The notes below the pieces were generated by a model that was not told the origin of the DNA, made no database searches, and saw nothing but the letters and a program-made list of their open reading frames with translations. A DNA stretch of 6,097 nucleotides, taken from an uncultured Oscillospiraceae bacterium. GTDB lineage: Bacteria; Bacillota; Clostridia; Oscillospirales; Acutalibacteraceae. The stretch covers positions 1-6,097 of the forward strand of contig USBP01000102.1 of assembly GCA_900552985.1 (NCBI GenBank), given 5' to 3'. The position numbers and the translations under genes were made by a program. This document shows positions 1 through 5,841 of the stretch, piece after piece (position 1 is the first letter of the stretch; each line of letters opens with the position of its first letter).

Positions 1-1778
1 CCCGCGTGCTGGAGGCTGCGGGCTTTCGGGTGGCGATGCTTTCCCAGCCGGATTGGCGCAGCACGGCGGATTTTATGAGGTTTGGGCAGCCGCGCCTCGG
101 GTTTCTGGTTTCATCCGGCAACATTGATTCTATGGTCGCCCACTACACGGCGGCAAAGAAAAAGCGCAGCGAGGATGCTTACACCCCAGGCGGCAAGGCG
201 GGCAGACGGCCGGATCGTGCGGTAAGCGTTTATTGCAGGCGTATCCGCGAGGCTTACGGGGCCGGGCTTCCGCTGGTAATCGGCGGCCTGGAGGCATCCC
301 TCAGGCGTTTTGCGCACTATGATTATTGGGAGGATGCAATTCACCCCTCCATTTTGTTTGATTCCGGCGCAGATCTGCTGATCTACGGCATGGGGGAGCG
401 GCAGATTGTAGAGATTGCCCGGCGGCTGGATGCCGGGGAGCCGGTCTCCTCGCTGACGGATATCCGCGGCACCTGTTATGCAGTCGATGTGCGCGAAACG
501 CCGTTATATGGGAAGGAGTGCCCCTCCTTTGAAAATGTGTGCCGTTCCAAGCGGGAGTATGCGGTCTCCTGCCGCATCCAGCAGGATGAGCAGGATCATA
601 TCCGCGGCAGGCTGCTCAAGCAGCGGCACGGCGGGCGGATGCTGGTGCAGAATCCGCCCGCAATCCCGCTCTCTCAGGAGGAGCTCGACCGCGTGTATGC
701 GCTGCCCTATATGCGTACTTACCATCCTTCCTATGAGCCGCTCGGAGGCGTGCCGGGGCTTCAGGAGGTGGAATTCTCCATCACACATAACCGCGGTTGC
801 TTCGGCGCGTGCAATTTTTGTTCGCTCGCCTTTCATCAGGGGCGGTATGTGACCACGCGCAGCAAGGCCTCCATTCTTGCGGAGGCAAAGCTGCTCACAC
901 AGCAGCCGGGCTTCAAGGGGTATATCCATGATATTGGCGGGCCCACGGCCAATTTCCGCCGCCCCTCCTGCGATTTGCAGGAGAAAAACGGCTTGTGTAA
1001 GGGGAAAAAGTGCCTGGCGCCCAAGCCCTGCCCGCAGCTGAAGGCGGATCAGAGTGAATATCTCGATATCCTGCGCTCCGTCCGCTCGGTGGATGGGGTG
1101 AAAAAGGTGTTCATCCGCTCCGGTATTCGGTATGATTACCTGCTTGAGGATCAGGATGACAGCTTCTTCCGCGAGCTGGTGGAGCATCACGTCAGCGGGC
1201 AGCTCAAGGTAGCGCCTGAGCACTGCTCTGCCGCCGTGCTGGATAAGATGGGCAAGCCGCATATCGAGGCTTACCTGCATTTTGCAAAGCGGTATTTTGC
1301 GTATACCAAACAGATTGGCAAGGAGCAGTATCTTGTGCCGTATCTGATGTCCTCCCATCCGGGCAGTACGTTGAAGGATGCGGTGGAGCTCGCGCTGTTC
1401 TTAAAGCGGGAGAAGCTGCGTCCGGAGCAGGTGCAGGATTTTTATCCCACGCCGGGCACCATTTCCACCTGCATGTTCTACACAGGGCTTGACCCATACA
1501 CAATGGAGGAGGTCTATGTGGCGCGCACGCCAAAGGAAAAAGCACTCCAGCGTGCGCTGCTGCAATATTTCAAGCCGCAGAACCGTGCGCTTGTGGAGGA
1601 GGCGCTGCGCCGCGCCGGGCGGGCCGATCTCATTGGCGACGGGGAGAAATGCCTCATCCGCGCGCAGGCGTCCGGCGGAGCGCGCCAGCCCTCTGGAAGA
1701 GCGTATTACGGGAAAGGAAGAAGTAAAAATGGCAAAACGAAAAAGCCGGTCAACACGCAGAAAACGCACCGCGGTTAA
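1..1778 (+). CDS. ygiQ: YgiQ family radical SAM protein (5' partial)
   Basis: The gene is cut by the left window edge. The reading frame is open from the first bases, and the GTG at position 6 lies inside a conserved family stretch (RVLEAAGFRV), so it is not the start. The sequence shows the radical SAM cluster motif CX3CX2C (CFGACNFC) with cysteines encoded at 798-800, 810-812 and 819-821. These should hold the 4Fe-4S cluster that cleaves S-adenosylmethionine. Numbering from position 6, an N-terminal part (about residues 1-230) precedes the radical SAM core (about 255-470). A YgiQ-type C-terminal DUF3362 region follows (about 480-550, with DFYPTPGT and YVARTPKEKALQRALLQ). A second cysteine group (C322, C331, C336, C342) follows the core motif and is typical of this family. 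The tail is basic and low in complexity. The enzyme is cytosolic and its substrate is unknown. The family assignment is confident; the reaction is not known. The last 50 nt overlap the next gene. Confidence 0.5.
   Translation, partial: RVLEAAGFRVAMLSQPDWRSTADFMRFGQPRLGFLVSSGNIDSMVAHYTAAKKKRSEDAYTPGGKAGRRPDRAVSVYCRRIREAYGAGLPLVIGGLEASLRRFAHYDYWEDAIHPSILFDSGADLLIYGMGERQIVEIARRLDAGEPVSSLTDIRGTCYAVDVRETPLYGKECPSFENVCRSKREYAVSCRIQQDEQDHIRGRLLKQRHGGRMLVQNPPAIPLSQEELDRVYALPYMRTYHPSYEPLGGVPGLQEVEFSITHNRGCFGACNFCSLAFHQGRYVTTRSKASILAEAKLLTQQPGFKGYIHDIGGPTANFRRPSCDLQEKNGLCKGKKCLAPKPCPQLKADQSEYLDILRSVRSVDGVKKVFIRSGIRYDYLLEDQDDSFFRELVEHHVSGQLKVAPEHCSAAVLDKMGKPHIEAYLHFAKRYFAYTKQIGKEQYLVPYLMSSHPGSTLKDAVELALFLKREKLRPEQVQDFYPTPGTISTCMFYTGLDPYTMEEVYVARTPKEKALQRALLQYFKPQNRALVEEALRRAGRADLIGDGEKCLIRAQASGGARQPSGRAYYGKGRSKNGKTKKPVNTQKTHRG
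1713..1720 (+). promoter_or_regulatory. Ribosome binding site of the MBL gene, inside ygiQ
   Basis: The purine stretch AAAGGAAG lies 8 nt before the ATG at 1729, entirely within the ygiQ coding region. It supports 1729 as the start instead of the upstream in-frame ATG at 1489, which has a translation unlike the family. It implies that translation of the MBL protein is coupled to translation of ygiQ. Confidence 0.5.
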
Positions 1779-2712
1779 GGCTTTTGGCGCGCTTGTGGTG
1801 CTGATATGCGCCTTCATCACGGTCGCGCCCCAGCTGAATCTTCCGTTTGCCGTGCCCACCTGGCAGGAGATTTTCAGCAGCGCACAGCTGACAGAGCTTT
1901 CCGAGGCGGCGCAGCAGCCGCTTTCCGTCCACTATATCGATGTTGGGCAGGGCGACTCGATCCTCATTAAGGCGGAGGGCCTCAATGTGCTCATTGACGC
2001 GGGGGAGCGGGGCAATGGCGATAAAATTGTCTCCTATCTTACCTCTCAGGGGATAAAACGTCTGGATTATGTGATCGCCACACATCCGCATTCCGACCAC
2101 ATCGGGAGCATGTCGGAGGTGCTGGAGGAGATCCCTGCGGCAAATATAATCATACCGGAGCTGACGCGGGAGAGCACGCCCACTACACGGGTTTACGAGG
2201 ATTTTCTGAAGGCGGCGGGCGATGCCGGCGCGAAAGTGATTGCGGCAAGGCCGGGCGAGACCTATGCCGGCCGGCAGGCCGTATTGACGATCCTCGGCCC
2301 CTGCCGGCAGAACGATGATTTAAACAATATGTCTGTTGTGGCCCGCCTGGATTTTGGCTCCACCTCCTTCTTGTTTACGGGGGATGCGGAAACGCCGGCG
2401 GAGAGCGCGATGCTGGAGCAGGGCATGGATGTGCATGCCGATGTGCTGAAAATTGGCCATCACGGCAGTGATACCTCCACCGGCACTGACTTCCTTGCGC
2501 GGGTCCAGCCGGCTTTCTGCGTGATCTCCTGCGGCAAGGGCAATGATTACGGTCACCCGCACGAGGAAACGCTTGAGAAGCTGGAACGGCGCGGGATTAC
2601 GCCGTTTCGCACGGATCAGGACGGCACGGTTGTGTTTGGCAGCGATGGCAGCACTTTGTATTGCGCGACAGAAAAATCAGAGCAGGAGCTGACCGCCCGG
2701 CGGGCCGCCTAG
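1729..2712 (+). CDS. ComEC/Rec2-like MBL-fold hydrolase, membrane-anchored or secreted
   Basis: The product has 327 residues. A basic N-terminus (residues 1-17, MAKRKSRSTRRKR) is followed by one hydrophobic segment (about 18-33). This resembles a signal anchor, so the catalytic domain (about 65-312) should lie outside the membrane. Metallo-beta-lactamase motifs in order are DVGQGDS (71-77), THPHSDHIG (118-126, the HxHxDH metal site), NNMSVV (199-204), TGD (217-219), GHHGS (243-247) and YGHPH (274-278). This motif set is that of the C-terminal nuclease-like domain of the competence protein ComEC, but the ComEC channel domain is absent, so this is the stand-alone family. A nuclease or phosphodiesterase role is inferred from the fold; the substrate is unknown. 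It overlaps ygiQ by 50 nt and precedes a DUF3006 gene by 41 nt, a pairing common in Firmicutes. All metal ligands appear present, so it is probably active. Confidence 0.5.
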   Translation: MAKRKSRSTRRKRTAVKAFGALVVLICAFITVAPQLNLPFAVPTWQEIFSSAQLTELSEAAQQPLSVHYIDVGQGDSILIKAEGLNVLIDAGERGNGDKIVSYLTSQGIKRLDYVIATHPHSDHIGSMSEVLEEIPAANIIIPELTRESTPTTRVYEDFLKAAGDAGAKVIAARPGETYAGRQAVLTILGPCRQNDDLNNMSVVARLDFGSTSFLFTGDAETPAESAMLEQGMDVHADVLKIGHHGSDTSTGTDFLARVQPAFCVISCGKGNDYGHPHEETLEKLERRGITPFRTDQDGTVVFGSDGSTLYCATEKSEQELTARRAA

Positions 2713-2716
2713 GCGG
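2693..2716 (+). repeat. Alternating GC-rich inverted repeats over the MBL stop codon
   Basis: Four 5-bp units alternate in complementarity: CCGCC (2693-2697), GGCGG (2699-2703), CCGCC (2705-2709) and GGCGG (2712-2716). The inner pair around the TAG stop makes a perfect 12-bp palindrome, CCGCCTAGGCGG (2705-2716). In RNA the outer units can pair and enclose a smaller GGC/GCC stem. There is no T-run after it, so it is not an intrinsic terminator. It might affect translation or mRNA decay between the two genes, but that is inference. Confidence 0.5.
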
Positions 2717-2753
2717 AGGCTTCGCTGCAAAAGGTGCGGGAGAGGGGATTGGA

Positions 2754-2984
2754 ATGCAAACGCTGATAATCGATCGGTTTGAGGGGGAGCTTGCCGTCTG
2801 CGAGCGGGAGGATTGCTCCATGGTCACCATAAAACGAAGCCTCCTGCCCCCCGGCGTGAGGCCCGGAAATATCCTGAGGGTAGAGGATAACGGCGTAATT
2901 CGTCTGGACGCGGAAGAAGAGCTGCGCCGCAGGGAGATGATCTTCCGGATGCAGGAAAACCTGTTAAAACATACGGACGACTAA
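2754..2984 (+). CDS. DUF3006 domain protein
   Basis: The product is a 76-residue protein matching the small DUF3006 family in length and pattern. It opens with LIIDRFEGELAVCE, continues with a strand-rich part containing LLPPGVRPGNIL (about residues 30-41) and VIRLD (48-52), and ends in a charged helix (about 53-72). The ATG at 2754 was chosen because AGAGGGG lies 6 nt upstream and the family begins with this IDRFEG stretch. The upstream in-frame ATG at 2661 would add 31 residues unlike the family and overlap the MBL gene. No signal peptide or membrane segment is visible, so it is probably cytosolic. The family has no established function. In Firmicutes it often follows a ComEC-like MBL gene, as here, which suggests the two act together. 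It is the last gene before the convergent terminator. Confidence 0.5.
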   Translation: MQTLIIDRFEGELAVCEREDCSMVTIKRSLLPPGVRPGNILRVEDNGVIRLDAEEELRRREMIFRMQENLLKHTDD

Positions 2985-3002
2985 CAGCTCAGTACATAAA
3001 AA

Positions 3003-3028
3003 ACGGGCGGCGCAAACGCGCTGCCCGT
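3003..3028. terminator. Shared intrinsic terminator, stronger for the minus strand
   Basis: ACGGGC (3003-3008) pairs with GCCCGT (3023-3028), and the stem continues inward through a G-U pair to GCGC/GCGC-type pairs, giving 11 bp and a 4-nt loop (3014-3017). Read on the minus strand the stem is followed by a T-run, because the plus strand has six As at 2998-3003. This makes a canonical rho-independent terminator for the two-component operon. Read on the plus strand the hairpin comes 18 nt after the DUF3006 stop, but the following bases (TCGTCTGGTTT) are only moderately U-rich, so termination there may be less efficient. Confidence 0.5.
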
Positions 3029-3105
3029 TCGTCTGGTTTGAGGCAGAGGCCCCTCGGCTTTCCCATCTAACAACATCTAATGCCTACAAAACCCCCATAA
3101 AAGGG

Positions 3106-3138
3106 TTCAATCGCCTTGGGTAACCCCAGGCGATTGAA
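3106..3138. repeat. Long inverted repeat (14 of 15 positions paired)
   Basis: TTCAATCGCC (from 3106) and GGCGATTGAA (to 3138) form the outer stem. It extends past one T-C mismatch to GGG/CCC around a TAA loop (3121-3123). On the minus strand the stem is followed by CCCTTTTATG, a weak U-tract, so it could be a secondary terminator or a 3'-end stabilising hairpin of the response regulator mRNA. On the plus strand it is followed by As and a GA repeat, which does not fit termination. The structure is clear; the role is uncertain. Confidence 0.5.
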
Positions 3139-3163
3139 AAAGAGAGAGAGAAGAAAACGAATC

Positions 3164-3212
3164 CACAGTGCTCGCTGACAACCACCTCAGCTACACTGTG
3201 CCTATAGTATAG
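3164..3212. repeat. Nested hairpin followed by an 11-bp palindrome
   Basis: CACAGTG (3164-3170) pairs with CACTGTG (3194-3200). Inside it GCTGA (3174-3178) pairs with TCAGC (3187-3191), leaving an 8-nt loop. Directly after, CTATA-G-TATAG (3202-3212) is a perfect palindrome about a central base. No terminator-type U-run follows on either strand, and no promoter with acceptable spacing was found. It could be a structured 3'UTR element or a protein-binding site, but neither is shown by the sequence. Confidence 0.5.
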
Positions 3213-3289
3213 CCGTGATTCCTTAACTTCATACAAAGAAACCATTAAAAAAATCTAAAATATTGCTATGCGACTTCTTAATTTGACAG

Positions 3290-3985
3290 TTACAGCTTGA
3301 AACGATAACCGGCTCCCCATACGGTTTCAATATATTGCGGGTTAGAGCTGTCGTCCTCAATTTTTTCCCGGATGCGGTTGATGTGCACGGTCACGGTAGA
3401 GGTTTCCCCGATCGCGTCAAAGCCCCAGATGCGGTCGAAAAGCGTATTTTTGCTGAAAACAATGTTGGGGTTGGAGGCGAGAAAAACCAGCAGGTCAAAC
3501 TCCTTATTGGTCAATACAGCCTCCTTTTTGTTGACGTAGACGCGCCGTGCGTTTTTATCAATATACAGATTTCCAATTGAGATAAAATCATCTGCTGTGC
3601 CATCCCCCTTTGACGTCAGCCTGTCGTATCTGGCAATATGTGCATGCACACGGGCAACCAGCTCCGACGGGCTAAAAGGTTTTACAATATAATCATCCGC
3701 CCCGATACCAAAGCCGCGGATTTTATCAATATCCTCTTTTTTGGCAGAAACCATTAAAATGGGAATGTCCTTTTCCCTGCGGATCGCGCGGCAAATTTCA
3801 AAGCCATCCACTTTGGGCAGCATCAAATCCAACAGGATCAGGCTGTAATTTTTTTTCAGGGCTGCGGCAAGCCCGCTTTCGCCGTTAAACTGGGTATCGA
3901 CCTCATAACCGTTTGCTTCCAGATAGTCCCGCTCGAGTTCGGCAATATTTTTATCATCCTCAATGATCAGAATGGATTTTGCCAT
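3290..3985 (-). CDS. OmpR/PhoB-type response regulator
   Basis: The product is a 231-residue transcription factor of standard family length. The receiver domain (about 3-118) shows the acidic pair D10-D11, the phosphate-accepting D53 in LLDLMLP, S80 at the switch position and K102 in VKPF. After a linker, the C-terminal winged-helix DNA-binding domain (about 135-231) has the typical LTNKEFDLLVFLASNPN, TVTVHINRIREKIE and VWGAGYRFKL stretches. The ATG at 3985 was chosen because a near-perfect GAGGAGGA site (3991-3998) lies 5 nt upstream; a longer in-frame reading to 4117 runs into the kinase gene and is not family-like. It lies 59 nt after the kinase gene on the same strand, so it should be phosphorylated by that kinase. 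Its target genes cannot be read from the window. A PhoB-family assignment is firm; a named orthologue is not claimed. Confidence 0.5.
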   Translation of the reverse strand: MAKSILIIEDDKNIAELERDYLEANGYEVDTQFNGESGLAAALKKNYSLILLDLMLPKVDGFEICRAIRREKDIPILMVSAKKEDIDKIRGFGIGADDYIVKPFSPSELVARVHAHIARYDRLTSKGDGTADDFISIGNLYIDKNARRVYVNKKEAVLTNKEFDLLVFLASNPNIVFSKNTLFDRIWGFDAIGETSTVTVHINRIREKIEDDSSNPQYIETVWGAGYRFKL

Positions 3986-3990
3986 GTCGA

Positions 3991-3998
3991 TCCTCCTC
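3991..3998 (-). promoter_or_regulatory. Ribosome binding site of the response regulator
   Basis: On the minus strand GAGGAGGA sits 5 nt before the ATG at 3985. It fixes the start and gives the regulator its own strong translation signal within the 59-nt gap after the kinase. Confidence 0.5.
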
Positions 3999-4044
3999 TT
4001 TTCATGTAAAATGTTGCGTTGGCGTAGGGGCGGTAGCGCTTGCC

Positions 4045-5574
4045 CTATTGCTCCTGTTTGCTCTCGGGCAGCAGGATGCAGATCGTAAGCCCCTTGCCGA
4101 TGCTGCCAACCGCCCAAATTTTGCCGTTGTGACGGTCAATAATCTGCTTGGTGATTGCCAGCCCCAGGCCGCTTCCATTGCTGACGTTGGTTCGTGCGCG
4201 GTCCGTGCGGTAGAAGCTGTCAAATATTTTTGTCAGATCTTCCTCCGATACGCCCATACCATTGTCTGCGATCTCGATTCGGATGGAAGAGCCGTCACGC
4301 CGCAGCGTAATGCGTATGGTGCAGATACCGGGCTTTTTGTATTTCACGCAGTTGTTGATGATGTTCATTACCGCGCGCTTCATCTGTGCGCGGTCAACGC
4401 TTGCATAGGCGCTCTCGCCGCACTGGTTGTCAAAGGAGAGCTCTGTCTCCTGCGTAGCAAATTTAGGGCGCAGCTCGTCGCAGCAATCCTCAAAAAAGCC
4501 CACCAGATCCACGTGCTCAAAATAGAAGGGGATGCGGTCCAGATCAAGCTTTGAGAAGGTGAAAAGCTCGCTGACCAAATTATCCATGTCACAGGCGGTG
4601 CTGTAGATGGTTTTCAAGTAGTGTGCCTGTTTCTCCGGCGTGTCCGCAATGCCGTCGATCAGGCCGGAAACATACCCCTTAATGGCAGTCAGAGGGGTGC
4701 CAAGATCGTGTGAAATACCGGCGAGCAGCTCCTTGCGGCTGTCCTCATACCGTTGCTGCGCCTCCACAGAGTCCCGCAATCGCAAGCGCATTTCCTCAAA
4801 ATCTGCGCACACGTCCCCCAACTCGTTTTTTCCCTCATAATTAACGCGGTAATCCAGATTGCCGTCCCGAATCTCATGGGTGGCCCGCCGGAGCTTGTCC
4901 AGCGGCACTAAAATTCCGCGGGATATGAACACAACGAGCAAAACATCCGTCGTCAATGTCACCAGGATGGCAAGGCCAATGAAAACCCAGCCCATGGTGT
5001 CCATGTATTCAAACGCACGCTTCGGCAGGTCTTCTGTCGTGCTGGCCACCACGCTGACAAGCGTTGGGTCGCACACGAGAATGCAGAGGTGCCGCCCGTC
5101 GGCGGTATGTGTAACCGTGGAAAGGATGGTGCCTCGTGAATTGGTATAGAGAAGGGAATCTTCATCGAAATTAATGCTCCCTGCAATCCGCTTGATCTGG
5201 CTGCGCCAATCCTCTAAGGAAGAGCCTTCTGTTGCATAAACCGGTTCCCGCTCTACCAAAATGGCAACCAGCGCACCGGTATTTTCAATATCCCGGCACA
5301 TGGCCATAACGTTTTCACTGCCGCTCACCGCTTCTCCATTTTGAAGCACCTCTTTTTCCAGCTTATTTACGTGATATTGCAGCTGAAAAACAGAAATGAA
5401 ACCAAGGGAATCCGTCAGCTGTGTGCGTACATCCCTTCCGTCAAAGCGGTAAACAAGGCCGGTGAAAATAACAGCCGTAATCATAATTACAAGGGAACAG
5501 GGAATAATCAGCATGAGGATGTTGGAAATAATCAGTCGGGTTTTAATGGAAATATCCTTTAGGCGAAAATGCAA
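4045..5574 (-). CDS. Membrane sensor histidine kinase (TTG start)
   Basis: The product has 509 residues and is the sensor partner of the regulator that follows. It has a first membrane segment (about 14-41), an extracytoplasmic sensor part (about 42-194) with no recognised ligand motif, and a second membrane segment (about 195-218). A HAMP linker (about 219-272) is followed by a HisKA dimerisation domain with phospho-accepting H289 in ISHDLGTPL, and then a HATPase domain. The ATPase boxes are N404-N408 (NIINN), DNGMG (437-441), FDSFYR (451-456) and GSGLGL (467-472). The kinase should autophosphorylate H289 and pass the phosphate to D53 of the regulator. The TTG at 5574 was chosen because AAGGAGGGG lies 4 nt upstream and a promoter precedes it. 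The frame stays open to an ATG at 5721, but that extension has low-complexity sequence and would place the start upstream of the promoter. The residue after HDL is glycine where arginine is most common. Confidence 0.5.
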   Translation of the reverse strand: MHFRLKDISIKTRLIISNILMLIIPCSLVIMITAVIFTGLVYRFDGRDVRTQLTDSLGFISVFQLQYHVNKLEKEVLQNGEAVSGSENVMAMCRDIENTGALVAILVEREPVYATEGSSLEDWRSQIKRIAGSINFDEDSLLYTNSRGTILSTVTHTADGRHLCILVCDPTLVSVVASTTEDLPKRAFEYMDTMGWVFIGLAILVTLTTDVLLVVFISRGILVPLDKLRRATHEIRDGNLDYRVNYEGKNELGDVCADFEEMRLRLRDSVEAQQRYEDSRKELLAGISHDLGTPLTAIKGYVSGLIDGIADTPEKQAHYLKTIYSTACDMDNLVSELFTFSKLDLDRIPFYFEHVDLVGFFEDCCDELRPKFATQETELSFDNQCGESAYASVDRAQMKRAVMNIINNCVKYKKPGICTIRITLRRDGSSIRIEIADNGMGVSEEDLTKIFDSFYRTDRARTNVSNGSGLGLAITKQIIDRHNGKIWAVGSIGKGLTICILLPESKQEQ

Positions 5575-5578
5575 AGAA

Positions 5579-5587
5579 CCCCTCCTT
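5579..5587 (-). promoter_or_regulatory. Ribosome binding site of the histidine kinase
   Basis: AAGGAGGGG on the minus strand, ending 4 nt before TTG, decides the kinase start. There is no ATG or GTG at a suitable distance. The strong site with a weak start codon suggests modest but real initiation. Confidence 0.5.
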
Positions 5588-5617
5588 ATTCGGGCAATCC
5601 CCCGCTTTATCTGATTT

Positions 5618-5646
5618 ATTATATCATTAATCCTGAAAAAAGTTAA
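5618..5646 (-). promoter_or_regulatory. Sigma-A-type promoter of the two-component operon
   Basis: On the minus strand the -35 box is TTAACT (5641-5646), the spacer is 17 nt and the -10 box is a perfect TATAAT (5618-5623). Transcription should start near 5610-5612, giving a leader of about 37 nt before the TTG. The promoter diverges from the rRNA promoter P1 with about 70 bp between the two -35 boxes. Confidence 0.5.
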
Positions 5647-5675
5647 TACCCCTTTCCGTACGCAAGACGCGCGGA

Positions 5676-5714
5676 GGGGTGTAGGGAGAGGGGAGAAAGG
5701 AGAGGGAAAAGGAG
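5676..5714 (+). other. Purine-rich tract with four G-runs between divergent promoters
   Basis: The plus strand is almost entirely A and G here. G-runs of three or four bases occur at 5676-5679, 5684-5686, 5690-5693 and 5704-5706, with gaps of 4, 3 and 10 nt. It occupies the position where an A/T-rich UP element would be expected upstream of rRNA promoter P1. G-quadruplex formation is possible, but the last loop is longer than the usual limit. Confidence 0.5.
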
Positions 5715-5744
5715 TTGACAAAAAGGGAGAGAGTTTGATAAAAT
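5715..5744 (+). promoter_or_regulatory. rRNA operon promoter P1
   Basis: TTGACA (5715-5720) is a consensus -35 box and TAAAAT (5739-5744) a close -10 box with an 18-nt spacer. The start site should be near 5750. A perfect 10-bp palindrome CGAGCGCTCG (5748-5757) covers the predicted start. P1 shares its spacer pattern with P2. Confidence 0.5.
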
Positions 5745-5806
5745 AATCGAGCGCTCGGGAGAGAGCGTGGCCGGAACAGGAAAAAGGTCGGCACGAAAAA
5801 AAGGTG

Positions 5807-5835
5807 TTGACAAACGGGCGAGAGTATGGTAAGAT
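5807..5835 (+). promoter_or_regulatory. rRNA operon promoter P2
   Basis: TTGACA (5807-5812), a 17-nt spacer and TAAGAT (5830-5835) form a strong sigma-A promoter, preceded by a short A-run (5796-5802). The start site should be near 5842. Tandem P1/P2 promoters are the usual arrangement upstream of bacterial rRNA operons. P2 lies 92 bp downstream of P1 and shares TTGACAAA, GGG and GAGAGT with it. Confidence 0.5.
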
Positions 5836-5841
5836 ACAAGA

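Larger units (their letters stand above)
2985..3289. other. Convergent intergenic region without a gene
   Basis: This 305-nt stretch lies between the 3' ends of the DUF3006 gene (plus) and the response regulator gene (minus). No convincing coding region or promoter was seen. It holds a GC-rich terminator hairpin (3003-3028), a 15-position hairpin (3106-3138), a GA-rich run (about 3140-3152), a nested hairpin (3164-3200), an 11-bp palindrome (3202-3212) and an AT-rich part (about 3220-3285). Most of it should be transcribed as the 3' untranslated region of the minus-strand operon if that transcript ends at 3003. Confidence 0.5.

Noticed and set aside
504..1358. 284-codon open frame on the minus strand
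   Set aside because: It lies wholly inside ygiQ, has no recognisable protein family, and arises from the GC-rich codon pattern of the real gene.
3064..3080. Two CATCTAA copies with 10-bp period
   Set aside because: Too short and only two copies; no wider repeat structure around them.
3175..3208. CTGACA with TATAGT as a possible plus-strand promoter
   Set aside because: The spacing is 22 nt, too long for a sigma-A promoter.
3283..3288. TTGACA on the plus strand next to the regulator stop
   Set aside because: No -10 box at 16-18 nt; the nearest candidate is poor and lies inside the antisense coding region.
3979..4554. 191-codon open frame on the plus strand
   Set aside because: It is antisense to the kinase gene's conserved ATPase region, with no family resemblance and no fitting promoter.
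5575..5721. Longer kinase reading from ATG at 5721
   Set aside because: The added part is low in complexity and lies upstream of the TTAACT/TATAAT promoter; the TTG at 5574 has the ribosome binding site.
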